From Desulfotomaculum copahuensis (GTDB lineage: Bacteria; Bacillota; Desulfotomaculia; Desulfotomaculales; Desulfovirgulaceae): a stretch of 64,000 nt of DNA. The notes beneath the pieces are model-generated. The model saw nothing but the letters and a program-made list of their open reading frames with translations. It made no database searches and was not told where the DNA came from. A program made the translations under genes and the position numbers. Positions 1 to 9,385 of the stretch are shown piece after piece. The stretch covers positions 62,001-126,000 of the forward strand of contig NZ_LYVF01000158.1 of NCBI RefSeq assembly GCF_001655685.1. Reading direction: 5' to 3'. Every line of letters begins with the position of its first letter. Positions within the stretch are counted from its first letter, which is position 1.

Positions 1-889
1 CGTCCCGGAAGCGCCCTTCAAAGCGGTCCCCGTCCAAAAGGGCCATAAACAGCTGGAAGTCTTCCTCCTTGCCGTTGTGCGGCGTGGCGGTCATGAGCAG
101 GAAATGGCGGGTGATGGTGCCGAGCAGGCGGCCCAACCGGTAGCGTTTGGTCGTTTTCAGCTCGCCGCCGAAGAAGGTGGCGGACATTTTGTGCGCCTCG
201 TCGCAAATGATCAGATCCCAGTCCGTGATCCGCAGTTTGTCCTGGATGTCGTCGTTGCGGCTCAACTGGTCCAGGCGGCAGATGATCAGGTTCATTTCGG
301 CGAAGGGGTTCCCCGTGCGGGCGGTTTCAAACCTTTCCCGGGTGAGGATTTCAAAGGGCAGGTGAAACTTGCCGGCCAGTTCGTCCTGCCACTGTTCCAC
401 CAGGTTGCCGGGAACGCAGATCAAACAGCGGTGCACGTCGCCCCGGATAATTAACTCCTTAATCAGCAGGCCGGCCATAATCGTTTTGCCCGCCCCGGGA
501 TCGTCCGCCAGCAAAAAGCGCAGGGGCTGGCGGGAGAGCATTGATTCGTATACGGCGGTGATCTGGTGGGGCAGCGGTTCAATCAAAGAGGTATGCACGG
601 CCAGCAAAGGGTCGAAAAGGTAAGCCAGCCGGATGCGCCGCGCTTCGGAAACCAGGCGGAAAAGCCCGCCGTCGCCGTCGAAGTTCCAGGGCCGGCTGCG
701 GGTGACGATTTCCAATGCCGGTTCCCGGTCGCGGTAGAGCAGTTCGTTGCCCAGCCGGCCGGCGGCATCTTTGTAAGTCAACTCCACGGCCACGGTGCCG
801 AGCCATTTGACGTCCACCACCGTGACCGGGGAGCCGGGCAGGATGCCTTTGACGGATGCGTCGCGGGTGAGGTCTTCCAATCGGGCCAT
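1..889 (-). CDS. SNF2-type helicase, N-terminal part (partial)
   Basis: The open frame begins at ATG 889 after a GAGGAG ribosome binding site and runs off the left edge, giving about 296 residues. Visible are a Walker A loop (DDPGAGKT), the ATP-binding surroundings of an SF2 helicase, a DEAH box (CDEAH) and the motif III stretch TATPHNG. This is the N-terminal half of an SNF2/RapA-like DNA-dependent ATPase. Such long helicases occur as RapA-like proteins and as the DrmD helicase of class 1 DISARM phage defence. The partner genes would lie left of the window, so the role cannot be settled. The helicase call is firm; a defence role is inference. Confidence 0.85.
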   Translation of the reverse strand, partial: MARLEDLTRDASVKGILPGSPVTVVDVKWLGTVAVELTYKDAAGRLGNELLYRDREPALEIVTRSRPWNFDGDGGLFRLVSEARRIRLAYLFDPLLAVHTSLIEPLPHQITAVYESMLSRQPLRFLLADDPGAGKTIMAGLLIKELIIRGDVHRCLICVPGNLVEQWQDELAGKFHLPFEILTRERFETARTGNPFAEMNLIICRLDQLSRNDDIQDKLRITDWDLIICDEAHKMSATFFGGELKTTKRYRLGRLLGTITRHFLLMTATPHNGKEEDFQLFMALLDGDRFEGRFRD

Positions 890-1137
890 AAAATTGCTCC
901 TCGGTATAAGTTTGTTGAATATTTCTATTTCGAAGATGAAAATCCTTTAAAGAAACTATTTCCGACAATACCACAGGATGGCGTTAGCGAGAACTATTGC
1001 ATCCCGAATTTCTTTATATAACGGCAAACCATGCTCCCCGGTTTCCACTCCGGAAAGCATCTTTAAACGCTTGTTTGCCATTCCGCAGACGGTCAAGGCC
1101 TACCGGATATTCCATCCCTAAAAAATAAATTCTCGCC

Positions 1138-1656
1138 CTACTGGTTTTGATTTACCACTTCAACACAACCCGTATCGGGATCCATCATTAGTCCATGTAT
1201 TTTCACGTCACGGGGAATCAAGGGGCTGTTGCGAATTTGCATAACAACACGACGGACGTTTTCCGTTTCATCCGCAAAAGTACCGATCCATTCGACCAAA
1301 TTTAATTCAGCGATCGCCCCCTCAGGCACCCCCCTGGCGAGCATTTTCTGCCGCAGCGCCTGAACATCCACCCCGACCATGCCGCAATCCCTGTGCCCAA
1401 TGACAATGATTTCCCCGACCCCCAGCAGATAAACGGCAACCACCAGGCTGCGCAGCGCTCCCTGATCGAGGATATTGCCCGCATTCTTGATCACTTTGGC
1501 ATCTCCCCGCGCCAAACCCAAAGCCGGTTCCACCAGTTCAACCAAACGCGCGTCCATACAAGTTAAGATGGCCAAACGCAAACGCGGGTATTTTGAAACA
1601 ACGGGCGTTTTTTTCGCCATAAAGTTTTTGTTGGCTGATAAAAGCTCTTCAATCAT
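1138..1656 (-). CDS. beta-class carbonic anhydrase
   Basis: A 172-residue cytoplasmic protein. The zinc site of beta carbonic anhydrases is complete: Cys33 with Asp35 and Arg37 in CMDAR, then His88 and Cys91 in GHRDCGM. The family interconverts CO2 and bicarbonate, a supply function useful to carboxylases and acetogenic-type metabolism. The length is that of the short clade of the family. ATG 1656 is preceded by a G-rich stretch that can serve as ribosome binding site. It stands alone: the helicase upstream and the deacetylase downstream are unrelated. Confidence 0.88.
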   Translation of the reverse strand: MIEELLSANKNFMAKKTPVVSKYPRLRLAILTCMDARLVELVEPALGLARGDAKVIKNAGNILDQGALRSLVVAVYLLGVGEIIVIGHRDCGMVGVDVQALRQKMLARGVPEGAIAELNLVEWIGTFADETENVRRVVMQIRNSPLIPRDVKIHGLMMDPDTGCVEVVNQNQ

Positions 1657-1801
1657 TTTGGATTACCCCCCCCTTAATTTATCCGGGTAATTCTTTTGTT
1701 TTGAACGGAATCTCTGCCGGTACGGTAAAACTTTTTAGTTTCCCGGCATTGTCATCCCCGTTCCCGATCCGCACCGGGGCGGGGAATCATCCCAACCGGC
1801 A

Positions 1802-3220
1802 TTAAAAATCAAACAATCTATAATCCGTCTTGTCAAACATAATCTTCCCCAGATAAGTTTCGCCGTCCATGAGCACGGCGCGTGCCCCCTGCAGTTGCCC
1901 GGCGGGGATGGCGATCAGCAGCCGGTGCGCGTCGCCCTCCACCTGTGCCGGCGGCAGGTCGAGGTTGTTGGGCGCCGGTGTCTGCACCTGCACCTGGCGG
2001 CCGGTTATCTCGTAATCCAGCCGTTTCACCTTGCCGTCCGGGAAGAAAAAGCGCATGTCCACCCGGTAGGCGACCCGGGTTGAGAGCGGCTGTTCGGTCT
2101 GCAGCACCAGCCACAGGCGGTCGTCCTGGCGCAGCATGCCCACGGCGGACAGATCGGGCAGCCTTTCCAGGCGGTAAAACAGCCGGTAGAAGCTGGTGTC
2201 CGTCCGGGCGTCGCGCACCAGGGAGGCAAAGTCCTCCCGGCCGGAAAGGGCGGGCGGCTCACTGCGGTTGGGGATCACCGGCACATTGAAGGAGCCGTAC
2301 AACTCGGTGCTTCTGATAAAGGCACGCAGAAACGGACCCATCACCTTTTCCTGGGTGGCGTAACAGTGGATGGCCCGGCTTTTTAAATCAATTTCCTCTT
2401 TTGACAGGGGCACCTCCCGCCATTTGGTGCCGATCCCGAGCATTTCCTTGGGCGGCCGCAGCGGCTTGCCCGGCTCGGCAATCAGCGGTTCCGGCCAGTA
2501 ACTGCGGTGCACCAGGTAGGTGTATAGATTGGCCCGGTAGTTCATTTCGGCCAGGGTATACTGGACAAAGGCGTTTACCGCCCAGTGATCGGGGTGCTCG
2601 TCCCCCGGGTCGGGCAGATAAATGTCCGTCGGCTTGTATTCGGCGATGATATTGGTCAGGGCGGCGACCACGCTCTCACCACAATAGGGGGCACCCGGTT
2701 TCCAGGCGCTGGCATAGGGGACCCGGTCAGCACCGTTGATGCCGGTATACGGATGGCTGCAATCCCAGTTGTTGTACCACAGGCGGCGCGTGCCGCCGTC
2801 GGGGTAACCGAGGAATATGACGTCCTTTTCCGGCAGCCCCAGCGTTTCCATGGCCCGGATGGTTTCCAGGCGCCGGGCTTCCCCCAGCCTGCGGTAGTCC
2901 GCGGCGGTGAGGCTGCGTTTGCCGGTAAAAGCCTGCGCCGCTTTGGCAAACCCGTCCCCGTAGGTGACCACGACCACGCGCACCGGCGTTCCCTGCTTCA
3001 CCGCCCGGGCAATCATGCCGCCCGGTCCCAGCGTCTCGTCATCCGGGTGGGGGGCCACCACCAGCACCCGCTGCACCGGCACGTCGCCCGCCGGCACATT
3101 GACCCCGAACCACTGCGGGTAGGCGAAAAAAATGAACAGGCCCGCACCAACCAGGATCACCGCCAGGAGCAGGGAAGGAATAATTCTTTTCCGGGGGAGC
3201 CGTTTCAATCTATTGAACAA
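1802..3220 (-). CDS. membrane-anchored PIG-L (LmbE-like) deacetylase
   Basis: A 472-residue protein with one hydrophobic segment at about residues 13-34 after a basic N-terminus, so the catalytic domain is probably outside the membrane. The zinc-binding motif HPDDE is at residues 58-62 and the second motif HPDH at about 209-212; both are typical of the PIG-L / LmbE N-acetylglucosaminyl deacetylase family. The C-terminal ~150 residues form an extra beta-rich-looking region that I do not recognise. The start is TTG 3220 behind a very strong GGAGGAGGGGG site. The substrate is unknown; an amino-sugar in a glycolipid or cell-wall glycan would be usual. Confidence 0.82.
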   Translation of the reverse strand: MFNRLKRLPRKRIIPSLLLAVILVGAGLFIFFAYPQWFGVNVPAGDVPVQRVLVVAPHPDDETLGPGGMIARAVKQGTPVRVVVVTYGDGFAKAAQAFTGKRSLTAADYRRLGEARRLETIRAMETLGLPEKDVIFLGYPDGGTRRLWYNNWDCSHPYTGINGADRVPYASAWKPGAPYCGESVVAALTNIIAEYKPTDIYLPDPGDEHPDHWAVNAFVQYTLAEMNYRANLYTYLVHRSYWPEPLIAEPGKPLRPPKEMLGIGTKWREVPLSKEEIDLKSRAIHCYATQEKVMGPFLRAFIRSTELYGSFNVPVIPNRSEPPALSGREDFASLVRDARTDTSFYRLFYRLERLPDLSAVGMLRQDDRLWLVLQTEQPLSTRVAYRVDMRFFFPDGKVKRLDYEITGRQVQVQTPAPNNLDLPPAQVEGDAHRLLIAIPAGQLQGARAVLMDGETYLGKIMFDKTDYRLFDF

Positions 3221-3398
3221 AGTGCCCCCTCCTCCGGTCCTCCGCCTCTTCCCTCAATACACGCACCCAACGGTAAATATCATCCGCAGCGGCAAATTCC
3301 GGGTAGCAGGCTTCCTTGAAGATGCCGGCAGCCCGCCGCAAAGCATTTTTTTGTTTTTCACGCCAAATTCGGCCGTTGTCTTTTTCCATTTCCATCAC
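3210..3398 (-). CDS. small hypothetical protein upstream of the deacetylase
   Basis: A possible 62-residue basic and acidic helical protein reading GTG ATG GAA ATG at its start; ATG 3395 or 3389 are alternatives. Its 3' end overlaps the deacetylase start by 11 bases and contains that gene's ribosome binding site, an arrangement typical of translational coupling. Its own ribosome binding site is weak and no family was recognised. It could be a chance frame. Confidence 0.35.
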   Translation of the reverse strand: MMEMEKDNGRIWREKQKNALRRAAGIFKEACYPEFAAADDIYRWVRVLREEAEDRRRGHFVQ

Positions 3399-3525
3399 CA
3401 GAAATTAATTATTCGCCACCGGCGGCAAAATCACCTCCGTCATCTGCGCCCGGACATGCAAACCGGAAAACAAAACTGGTCTACCGGCCGGCAGGTGATC
3501 CATATAAATCTAAGGGAGGAGATGC

Positions 3526-4893
3526 ATGCCAGCGGCCCGGCACAATTATGCCGTGCCGCTTCTCCCCAAAGGCAGGTGTTTTCCCTTGCTCACCCTTACC
3601 GTGGCCGTACTGACGGCGCTGGCACTGCTTTATGCTCTGGGGCGGCGCATGCTCCGCCTGGCCGGAAAATACCACCGGCAGTTGGCCCGTTTCTTCTGGA
3701 CCGCCCTGGTGCTGTGCTTCGTCACCGGTATGGTGCTCCAGCCGAAGACGGTTTATGAAGGCGCCGTCACCGGCTTGAACGCCTGGTGGAACATTGTTTT
3801 CCCTTCACTGCTGCCCTTTTTTATCGCCTCGGAACTGCTGCTCAATTTCGGCGTGGTCCATTTCATGGGCGTTTTGCTGGAGCCGGTGATGCGCCCCCTG
3901 TTCAACGTGCCCGGCGCCGGCTCTTTTGTGGTGGCCGTGGGCTACACCAGCGGCTACCCGATCGGGGCAATGGTCACCGCCCGCCTGCGCACCAGCCGAC
4001 TGTGCACACGCATCGAAGGTGAGCGGCTGATGGCCTTCACCAATAATTCCAGCCCCCTGTTTATGCTGGTGGCGGTGGCGGTGGGCATGTTCCACGATCC
4101 GGCCCTGGGCGCTTTAATCGCCGGCGCGCACTACCTGGCCAACCTCACTCTCGGGTTTGCCCTGCGCTTTTACGGGCGCCGCGACCGGGAAGTGCTCCCC
4201 GCCCCGCCGCAGACGGGAAACATCTTCAGCCGGGCGCTGCGTGAGATGCTGCGCCTGCAGCGGGAGGACAACCGTGCCCCGGGGCAGGTGATCGGCGATG
4301 CGGTGAAGAAAGCGGTCAACAACTTGTTGAACATCGGCGGTTTCATCATTCTCTTTGCCGTAATCATCCGCCTGCTCACCGGCGCCGGCGTGATCGACCT
4401 GCTGGCCCGCCTGCTCGGCCTGATTTTGGGCCCCCTGGGCCTGGCGCCGGCCGTCTGGCCGGCGGTGGCCAGCGGCATCTTTGAAATGACCATCGGCACC
4501 AAAATAGCCAGCGAAGCGGCGGCGCCTTTATTGCACCAGCTGGTGGCCGTGGGCGTTATCCTGGCCTGGAGCGGACTGTCGGTGATCGCCCAGGCGGCCA
4601 GCATGATTGCCGGCACGGATCTGCGCCTGACGCCCTTCATCATTGTGCGCGTCTTTCACGCCGCCCTGGCCGCGGTCTATACCTGCCTCTTGTTCGGCCC
4701 GGCCCGCCCGCTGGCGGAAACCCTGGCCCGCCCGGTATTCGCCCCGTTGGTGGAGCACACCGCCTCCCTTTGGACCGGCGCCTGGCTGCCCCTGATTGTT
4801 TTTTTACTTGCCCTGGGTGGAATTGTTTTATTGGCGCTTTTCTATCACCTGTGCCGCGGCGTGCGCATTTTGATTTTCCGGACCGGCCGCTGA
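3526..4893 (+). CDS. ylbJ: sporulation integral membrane protein YlbJ
   Basis: A 455-residue polytopic membrane protein with about eight to ten hydrophobic segments. Conserved YlbJ stretches are visible, such as YTSGYPIGA near residue 145, TNNSSPLF near 172, and the nucleoside-transporter-gate-like second half with EMTIGTK. YlbJ is a spore-formation protein made under SigE control in Bacillus; its transport role is undefined. The start ATG follows GGGAGGAG. In many Firmicutes ylbJ lies near coaD and rsmD, and here those genes are about 4 kb downstream on the other strand with two acyl-CoA genes inserted between. Confidence 0.9.
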   Translation: MPAARHNYAVPLLPKGRCFPLLTLTVAVLTALALLYALGRRMLRLAGKYHRQLARFFWTALVLCFVTGMVLQPKTVYEGAVTGLNAWWNIVFPSLLPFFIASELLLNFGVVHFMGVLLEPVMRPLFNVPGAGSFVVAVGYTSGYPIGAMVTARLRTSRLCTRIEGERLMAFTNNSSPLFMLVAVAVGMFHDPALGALIAGAHYLANLTLGFALRFYGRRDREVLPAPPQTGNIFSRALREMLRLQREDNRAPGQVIGDAVKKAVNNLLNIGGFIILFAVIIRLLTGAGVIDLLARLLGLILGPLGLAPAVWPAVASGIFEMTIGTKIASEAAAPLLHQLVAVGVILAWSGLSVIAQAASMIAGTDLRLTPFIIVRVFHAALAAVYTCLLFGPARPLAETLARPVFAPLVEHTASLWTGAWLPLIVFLLALGGIVLLALFYHLCRGVRILIFRTGR

Positions 4894-4942
4894 AAAACTG
4901 TTTCCTCCCCCCTTTATTGCATGTTCAGCCCGCAACACGGAA

Positions 4943-7084
4943 ATGCTAAAGCCGACAACAGCGGCAAAGAAGGTGAGCAGCTTGACCGGTCCGGCCAGTT
5001 TTTTCAGTCCGCAAACGGCGGCCATTATCGGTGCTTCCAAAAAACCGGGGAAAATCGGCTACGCCATTTTAAAAAACATGATCGACTGCGGCTTCAAGGG
5101 TAAAATTTACCCGATCAACCCGAAAGAGGATGAAATCGCCGGCCTGCAATGCTATCACAGCATCCGGGATATCGGCAGTGCGGTGGATCTGGCGGTGGTG
5201 GCCGTGCCGGCCAAACTGACGGTGGGCGTGGCGGAAGAGTGCGGCATCGCCGGGGCCAAAAACCTGGTGGTGGTTACGGCCGGTTTTAAAGAAACCGGCA
5301 AGGAAGGCATGGTGCTGGAACGGGAACTGACCCGGATCTGCCGCCGCTACGGTATGCGTCTGTTGGGGCCGAACTGCGTGGGCATGATGGACACACACGT
5401 GCCGATCAACGCTTCATTTTCCGCCGTTTTCCCGGCCGCCGGGGACATTGCCTTCATTTCGCAGAGCGGGGCCATGCTGCTGGCCATTCTGGACTGGAGC
5501 CTGGCCAACCGGGTCGGCTTTTCACAGGTAATCAGCCTGGGCAACAAGGCGGATCTGAACGAAGCCGACTTTATCGCCGCGGCGGCGGAAGATCCGCAGA
5601 CCCGGGTCATTTTATGTTATATTGAAGACGTGGCTCGGGGGGAACAATTCCTGCAGGCGGCACGTGAGGCCAGCCGGCGCAAGCCGGTGATCATTTTGAA
5701 AAGCGGCACCAGCCAGGCCGGCGCCCGGGCCGCCTCTTCCCATACCGGTGCTTTGGCCGGCAGCGATCTGGCCTACGAAACCGCCTTCCGGCAGAGCGGC
5801 GTAATCCGCGCCCGCAGCATGGCCGAACTGTTCGATCTGGCGGTGGCCTTTTCCCGCCAGCCCGTGCCGGCCGGCGACCGGGTGGCGGTGGTGACCAACG
5901 CCGGCGGACCGGGCATTATTGCCACCGATCACATTGAACGGGCGCATCTGAATATGTCCCGGTTCAGCAAGGAAACCAGCGACGCCCTGCGCGCCGGCCT
6001 GCCGCCGGAATCGGCGGTGTACAATCCGGTGGACGTGCTGGGGGACGCCGGAGCGGACCGCTACCGGCTGGCCCTGGATCAAACACTGGCCGATCCCGGC
6101 ACGGACAGTGCGTTGGTGCTGGTCTGCCCGACCGCCGTGACCAATGTGGAAGAAACCGCCCGGGCGATTGTGGACAGCCACCGCAACCACCCGGACAAAC
6201 CGGTGTTTGTCGCCTACATGGGCGGCGAAACGCTCGCTCCGGGAGCGCGACTGGTGGCGGCGGCCGGCATCCCGGTTTACACCTTCCCCGAACCGGCCAT
6301 TGCGGCAATCAGCGGTATGGTGCGCTACGCCCGGACATGCCGGCGCCCGGCCCGGGAGGAACCGGACGCCCTGCCGGATGCCAACCGGGCACTGGTGGCG
6401 GACATACTGAAGGCGGTGAAAAATGAGGGCCGCCTGGTGCTGCTGGGCAGCGAAGCCACCCGGGTGGCGGAAGCTTACGGCATTGCCGCCGCCCCCGTCG
6501 CACTGGCCGGCAGTCCCCGGGAAGCGGCACAAAAGGCGGGCGAAATCGGCTTTCCGGTGGTGATGAAGGTGGCTTCCCCGCAGATTATGCATAAAACCGA
6601 TGTGGGCGGGGTGCAGGTGGGCATAAACAGCCCGCAGGAAGCGGAGCGGGCATTCATGCAGATCCATGAAAATGTGCAGCGCTACCTGCCCCGGGCGGTG
6701 ATCCACGGGGTGGAGGTACAAAAAATGATGCCCAAGGGCACCGAATTGATCATCGGCATGACCCAGGACGTACAGTTCGGGCCGCTGATTGCCTTCGGCC
6801 TGGGGGGGATTTATGTCAATCTTTTAAAGGATGTTTCCTTCCGCCTGGCCGGCAGCCTCGGCGCGGGCGAAGCGCAGGCCATGCTCACGGAAACCAGGGC
6901 CTATACCCTGCTGCGCGGATACCGGGGCGAAAAACCGGCAGATATCAAAGCCCTAACCAATATGATCACCCGGGTGGCCCGGCTGGTGCTGGATTTCCCG
7001 CAGATCGCGGAAATGGATATCAACCCGGTGTTTGCCTACCCGGACGGGGCGGCTGCGCTGGATATTAAAATCACCGTATCGTGA
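4943..7084 (+). CDS. ADP-forming acyl-CoA synthetase (acetate-CoA ligase type, fused alpha-beta)
   Basis: A 713-residue protein with the order CoA-binding Rossmann domain (residues ~20-150), succinyl-CoA-ligase-like domain carrying the phospho-histidine in SSHTGALAGSD (His267), then a C-terminal ATP-grasp domain (~490-710). The family converts acyl-CoA + ADP + phosphate to acid + CoA + ATP, or the reverse, so it can conserve energy from acetyl- or other acyl-CoA. The ATG at 4943 has a weak ribosome binding site. TTG 4982 behind AAGAAGGTGA gives an N-terminus closer to the family and may be the true start. The next gene begins 11 bases after the stop. Confidence 0.85.
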   Translation: MLKPTTAAKKVSSLTGPASFFSPQTAAIIGASKKPGKIGYAILKNMIDCGFKGKIYPINPKEDEIAGLQCYHSIRDIGSAVDLAVVAVPAKLTVGVAEECGIAGAKNLVVVTAGFKETGKEGMVLERELTRICRRYGMRLLGPNCVGMMDTHVPINASFSAVFPAAGDIAFISQSGAMLLAILDWSLANRVGFSQVISLGNKADLNEADFIAAAAEDPQTRVILCYIEDVARGEQFLQAAREASRRKPVIILKSGTSQAGARAASSHTGALAGSDLAYETAFRQSGVIRARSMAELFDLAVAFSRQPVPAGDRVAVVTNAGGPGIIATDHIERAHLNMSRFSKETSDALRAGLPPESAVYNPVDVLGDAGADRYRLALDQTLADPGTDSALVLVCPTAVTNVEETARAIVDSHRNHPDKPVFVAYMGGETLAPGARLVAAAGIPVYTFPEPAIAAISGMVRYARTCRRPAREEPDALPDANRALVADILKAVKNEGRLVLLGSEATRVAEAYGIAAAPVALAGSPREAAQKAGEIGFPVVMKVASPQIMHKTDVGGVQVGINSPQEAERAFMQIHENVQRYLPRAVIHGVEVQKMMPKGTELIIGMTQDVQFGPLIAFGLGGIYVNLLKDVSFRLAGSLGAGEAQAMLTETRAYTLLRGYRGEKPADIKALTNMITRVARLVLDFPQIAEMDINPVFAYPDGAAALDIKITVS

Positions 7085-7094
7085 GGTGTTTGCG

Positions 7095-8147
7095 ATGAAA
7101 AACCTGTACATCATGGGCACCGCGGGCAGCGGTAAAACAGCCTTCGCCGTGGGCCTGGCCCTGAAGCTGAAACAACAGGGCCACCGGGTGGCTTATTTCA
7201 AACCGGTGGGTCATCCCGCCGGCATCACCGGGCAGGAAGACGAGGACGCCCGGTTGATGCGCCGGGTGCTCGACCTGCCCCAACCGCTGGATGTGATCGT
7301 ACCCTTTTTGGCCGGACCTTCTTACCTGTCCGGACACCGGCACTGCGCCGGCCTGGACCGAATTCTTTCCTGCTACCGGCAGGTAGCTGCGGAAGCGGAC
7401 GTGGTGCTCATCGGCGGCGCCGGCTTCCCCCATATCATGGGCTGCCTGGGCCTGGACGCGGTCACCCTGGCCAAGGAACTGCAGGCGGCGGTCATTTTCA
7501 TGATCCGCATTGAAAACGACTTCAGCATGGACCAGGCCATCTTCATCAACACTTTTCTGAAAAGCCAGGGGATCACCCCGGCCGGCAATATCTTCAACCA
7601 CGTGCCGCGGCCGCTGCTGGCCAAAACAGAAGGCATCTACCGTTCCATCCTGGAGGAGCGGGGATTCAAGAGCCTGGGTATCATCCCCCGGCGCCCGGAA
7701 ATCGCCTCCCCCACCGTGGCCGAATATTACGAGGCGCTGGGCGGCGAACTGCTCACCGGGGAGGAGAGGCTGGACCGGGTGGTGGAAGACGTGGTCATCG
7801 GCGCCATGACCATTGAAAGCGCCCTCGGTTACCTGCGCCGGGCTCCCAACAAGGCGGTGATCACCGGCGGGGACCGGGCCGACCTGGCCCTGGCCGCTCT
7901 AGAAACCAGCACGGCGGTACTGATTCTGACCGGCGGCCTCTATCCCGACGTCAAAGTAATCGCCCGGGCGGCTGAAAAGGAAGTGCCGGTAATCCTGGTG
8001 CATTACGACACTTTTACGACAATTGAAAAAATTGCCGAGGTGGGACGGCGCATCCGTCCCGACGACGCCCGCAGCATCAACCTGGCCATGGAAAACGTGG
8101 AAAAATACTGCGACTGGCCGGCCATCCTGCAATTGTTCAAATCATGA
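7095..8147 (+). CDS. P-loop BioD-like / DRTGG-domain protein paired with the acyl-CoA synthetase
   Basis: A 350-residue protein. The N-terminal half is a dethiobiotin-synthetase-like P-loop domain with the nucleotide loop GTAGSGKT at residues ~8-15; the C-terminal half contains the DRTGG-type stretch VITGGDRADL followed by LILTGGLYP. This layout resembles the N-terminal part of long phosphotransacetylases without the catalytic Pta domain. It is expected to be a regulatory or sensory partner of the preceding ADP-forming synthetase, with which it appears translationally linked. ATG 7095 was preferred over upstream in-frame codons that overlap the synthetase. Confidence 0.75.
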   Translation: MKNLYIMGTAGSGKTAFAVGLALKLKQQGHRVAYFKPVGHPAGITGQEDEDARLMRRVLDLPQPLDVIVPFLAGPSYLSGHRHCAGLDRILSCYRQVAAEADVVLIGGAGFPHIMGCLGLDAVTLAKELQAAVIFMIRIENDFSMDQAIFINTFLKSQGITPAGNIFNHVPRPLLAKTEGIYRSILEERGFKSLGIIPRRPEIASPTVAEYYEALGGELLTGEERLDRVVEDVVIGAMTIESALGYLRRAPNKAVITGGDRADLALAALETSTAVLILTGGLYPDVKVIARAAEKEVPVILVHYDTFTTIEKIAEVGRRIRPDDARSINLAMENVEKYCDWPAILQLFKS

Positions 8148-8176
8148 CCGGCAACCGGCGGCAGCGGACCGGTGCT

Positions 8177-8641
8177 TCAGCTAGCGGCTTTTTTGACGGC
8201 GCCGCCTTTCAATTCGGCGCGGCCGGCTTGAATTTCCAGCATCAGCTGGTTTAATTTTTCCTCCAGCCCGTTCAGGATATCGTCCGCGTATTCCCTGGCG
8301 CCGTGCTTGATCTGAGCCGCCACTTCCTCGGCCTTGTCCACAATTTGTTCGCCAATAACCCTGGCCTGGCGTACCACTTCGCTTTCCTCCGCCTGTTTTT
8401 CCATCTGCTTTTGGGCACTTTCCAGCAGGCGGCCGGCTTCCTTTTTGGATTCGGCCAGCACCTTTTCCCTTTCCTGAAGCACCCACTTGGCCTGCCGGAT
8501 TTCCTCCGGCAGCACGGTGCGGATCCGGTCCACATAATCCAGCAGGCTGTCCTCATCAATAATGACTTTTCTGGTCATGGGGATTCTGGGGCTGTTTTCA
8601 ACCAATTCCTCCAGTTCGTTAAGCACATTGAAAAGCTCCAC
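8177..8641 (-). CDS. coiled-coil protein downstream of coaD
   Basis: A 154-residue protein, almost entirely charged helix from residue ~45 to ~140 (heptad-like runs of E, K, Q, A, L), with no membrane segment. It resembles the small ATPase-annotated or F0-b-like coiled-coil proteins encoded after coaD in Clostridia; the function is unknown. GTG 8641 lies 3 bases after the coaD stop and uses a GGGAGGG site within the coaD end, so the two are co-translated. Third gene of the rsmD-coaD unit. Confidence 0.75.
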   Translation of the reverse strand: MELFNVLNELEELVENSPRIPMTRKVIIDEDSLLDYVDRIRTVLPEEIRQAKWVLQEREKVLAESKKEAGRLLESAQKQMEKQAEESEVVRQARVIGEQIVDKAEEVAAQIKHGAREYADDILNGLEEKLNQLMLEIQAGRAELKGGAVKKAAS

Positions 8642-8644
8642 TGA

Positions 8645-9148
8645 TTATCCCTCCCGGCCCGCTTCCCGGCGGGCGTTGAATTTCCGGTGCAGTCTCTTTT
8701 CCACCGCCCCGGGCACCAGATCCTGCACGCAACCGCCGAAATAGGCCACTTCCTTTACGGCGCTGGAACTGATGAAGGAATACTCCGCCCGGGTCATTAA
8801 AAAAAGTGTGTCCACCGACGGCACCAGCTTTTTATTGGTCAGGGCCATCATAAATTCGTTTTCAAAATCGGAAATCGCCCGCAGCCCGCGGATGATGGCC
8901 TGGGCGTTCTGGCTGCGGGCATAGTGCACCGTCAGGCCTTCAAAGGAATCAACCAGTACGTTATAATAAGGCTGCAGCACCTCGCGCAGTATGTCCACCC
9001 GCTCCGCCACGGTAAACAGCGGCTTTTTGGCCGTGTTACGGGAGACGGCCACAATCAGTTGATCGAATAAAAGCGCCGCGCGCTCAATTACATCCAGATG
9101 GCCGTTGGTAACCGGATCAAAGCTGCCCGGATAAACCGCGATGCGCAA
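8645..9148 (-). CDS. coaD: pantetheine-phosphate adenylyltransferase
   Basis: 167 residues, the usual size. The nucleotidyl-transferase signature GSFDPVTNGH starts near residue 8 and the ISSSAVKE motif lies near residue 125. The enzyme joins ATP and 4'-phosphopantetheine to dephospho-CoA, the penultimate step of CoA synthesis in the cytoplasm. TTG 9148 was chosen because GGAGGGAGGAC lies just upstream and the protein then begins MRIAVYPGSFD as in the family; a longer frame to 9193 is open but unlikely. Confidence 0.95.
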   Translation of the reverse strand: MRIAVYPGSFDPVTNGHLDVIERAALLFDQLIVAVSRNTAKKPLFTVAERVDILREVLQPYYNVLVDSFEGLTVHYARSQNAQAIIRGLRAISDFENEFMMALTNKKLVPSVDTLFLMTRAEYSFISSSAVKEVAYFGGCVQDLVPGAVEKRLHRKFNARREAGREG

Positions 9149-9385
9149 AAAAAGTCCTCCCTCCGGCGCCGTTCGTCTGGTACTGTTCCACAAAAACTGA
9201 TATTTAATTCCGGCCGGCCGACCGTACAGCTTCGCCGCATCCGGACACCTTTCCAGACCGCGACGCTTCCCGGCGGTTAAATCACGTGCCCTGCGGGCTT
9301 CCTGGCGGAGACCGCCGGATCCACTTCATGCCGCCCCGGTTATATTGCATGCATACGGCGGAAATCTCACTCCGAACGCCAATGA

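Noticed and set aside
5612-6721. 369-codon open frame antisense to the ADP-forming acyl-CoA synthetase
   Set aside because: It mirrors the strong codon bias of the real gene; its product is rich in His, Arg and Gly without domains and has no ribosome binding site.
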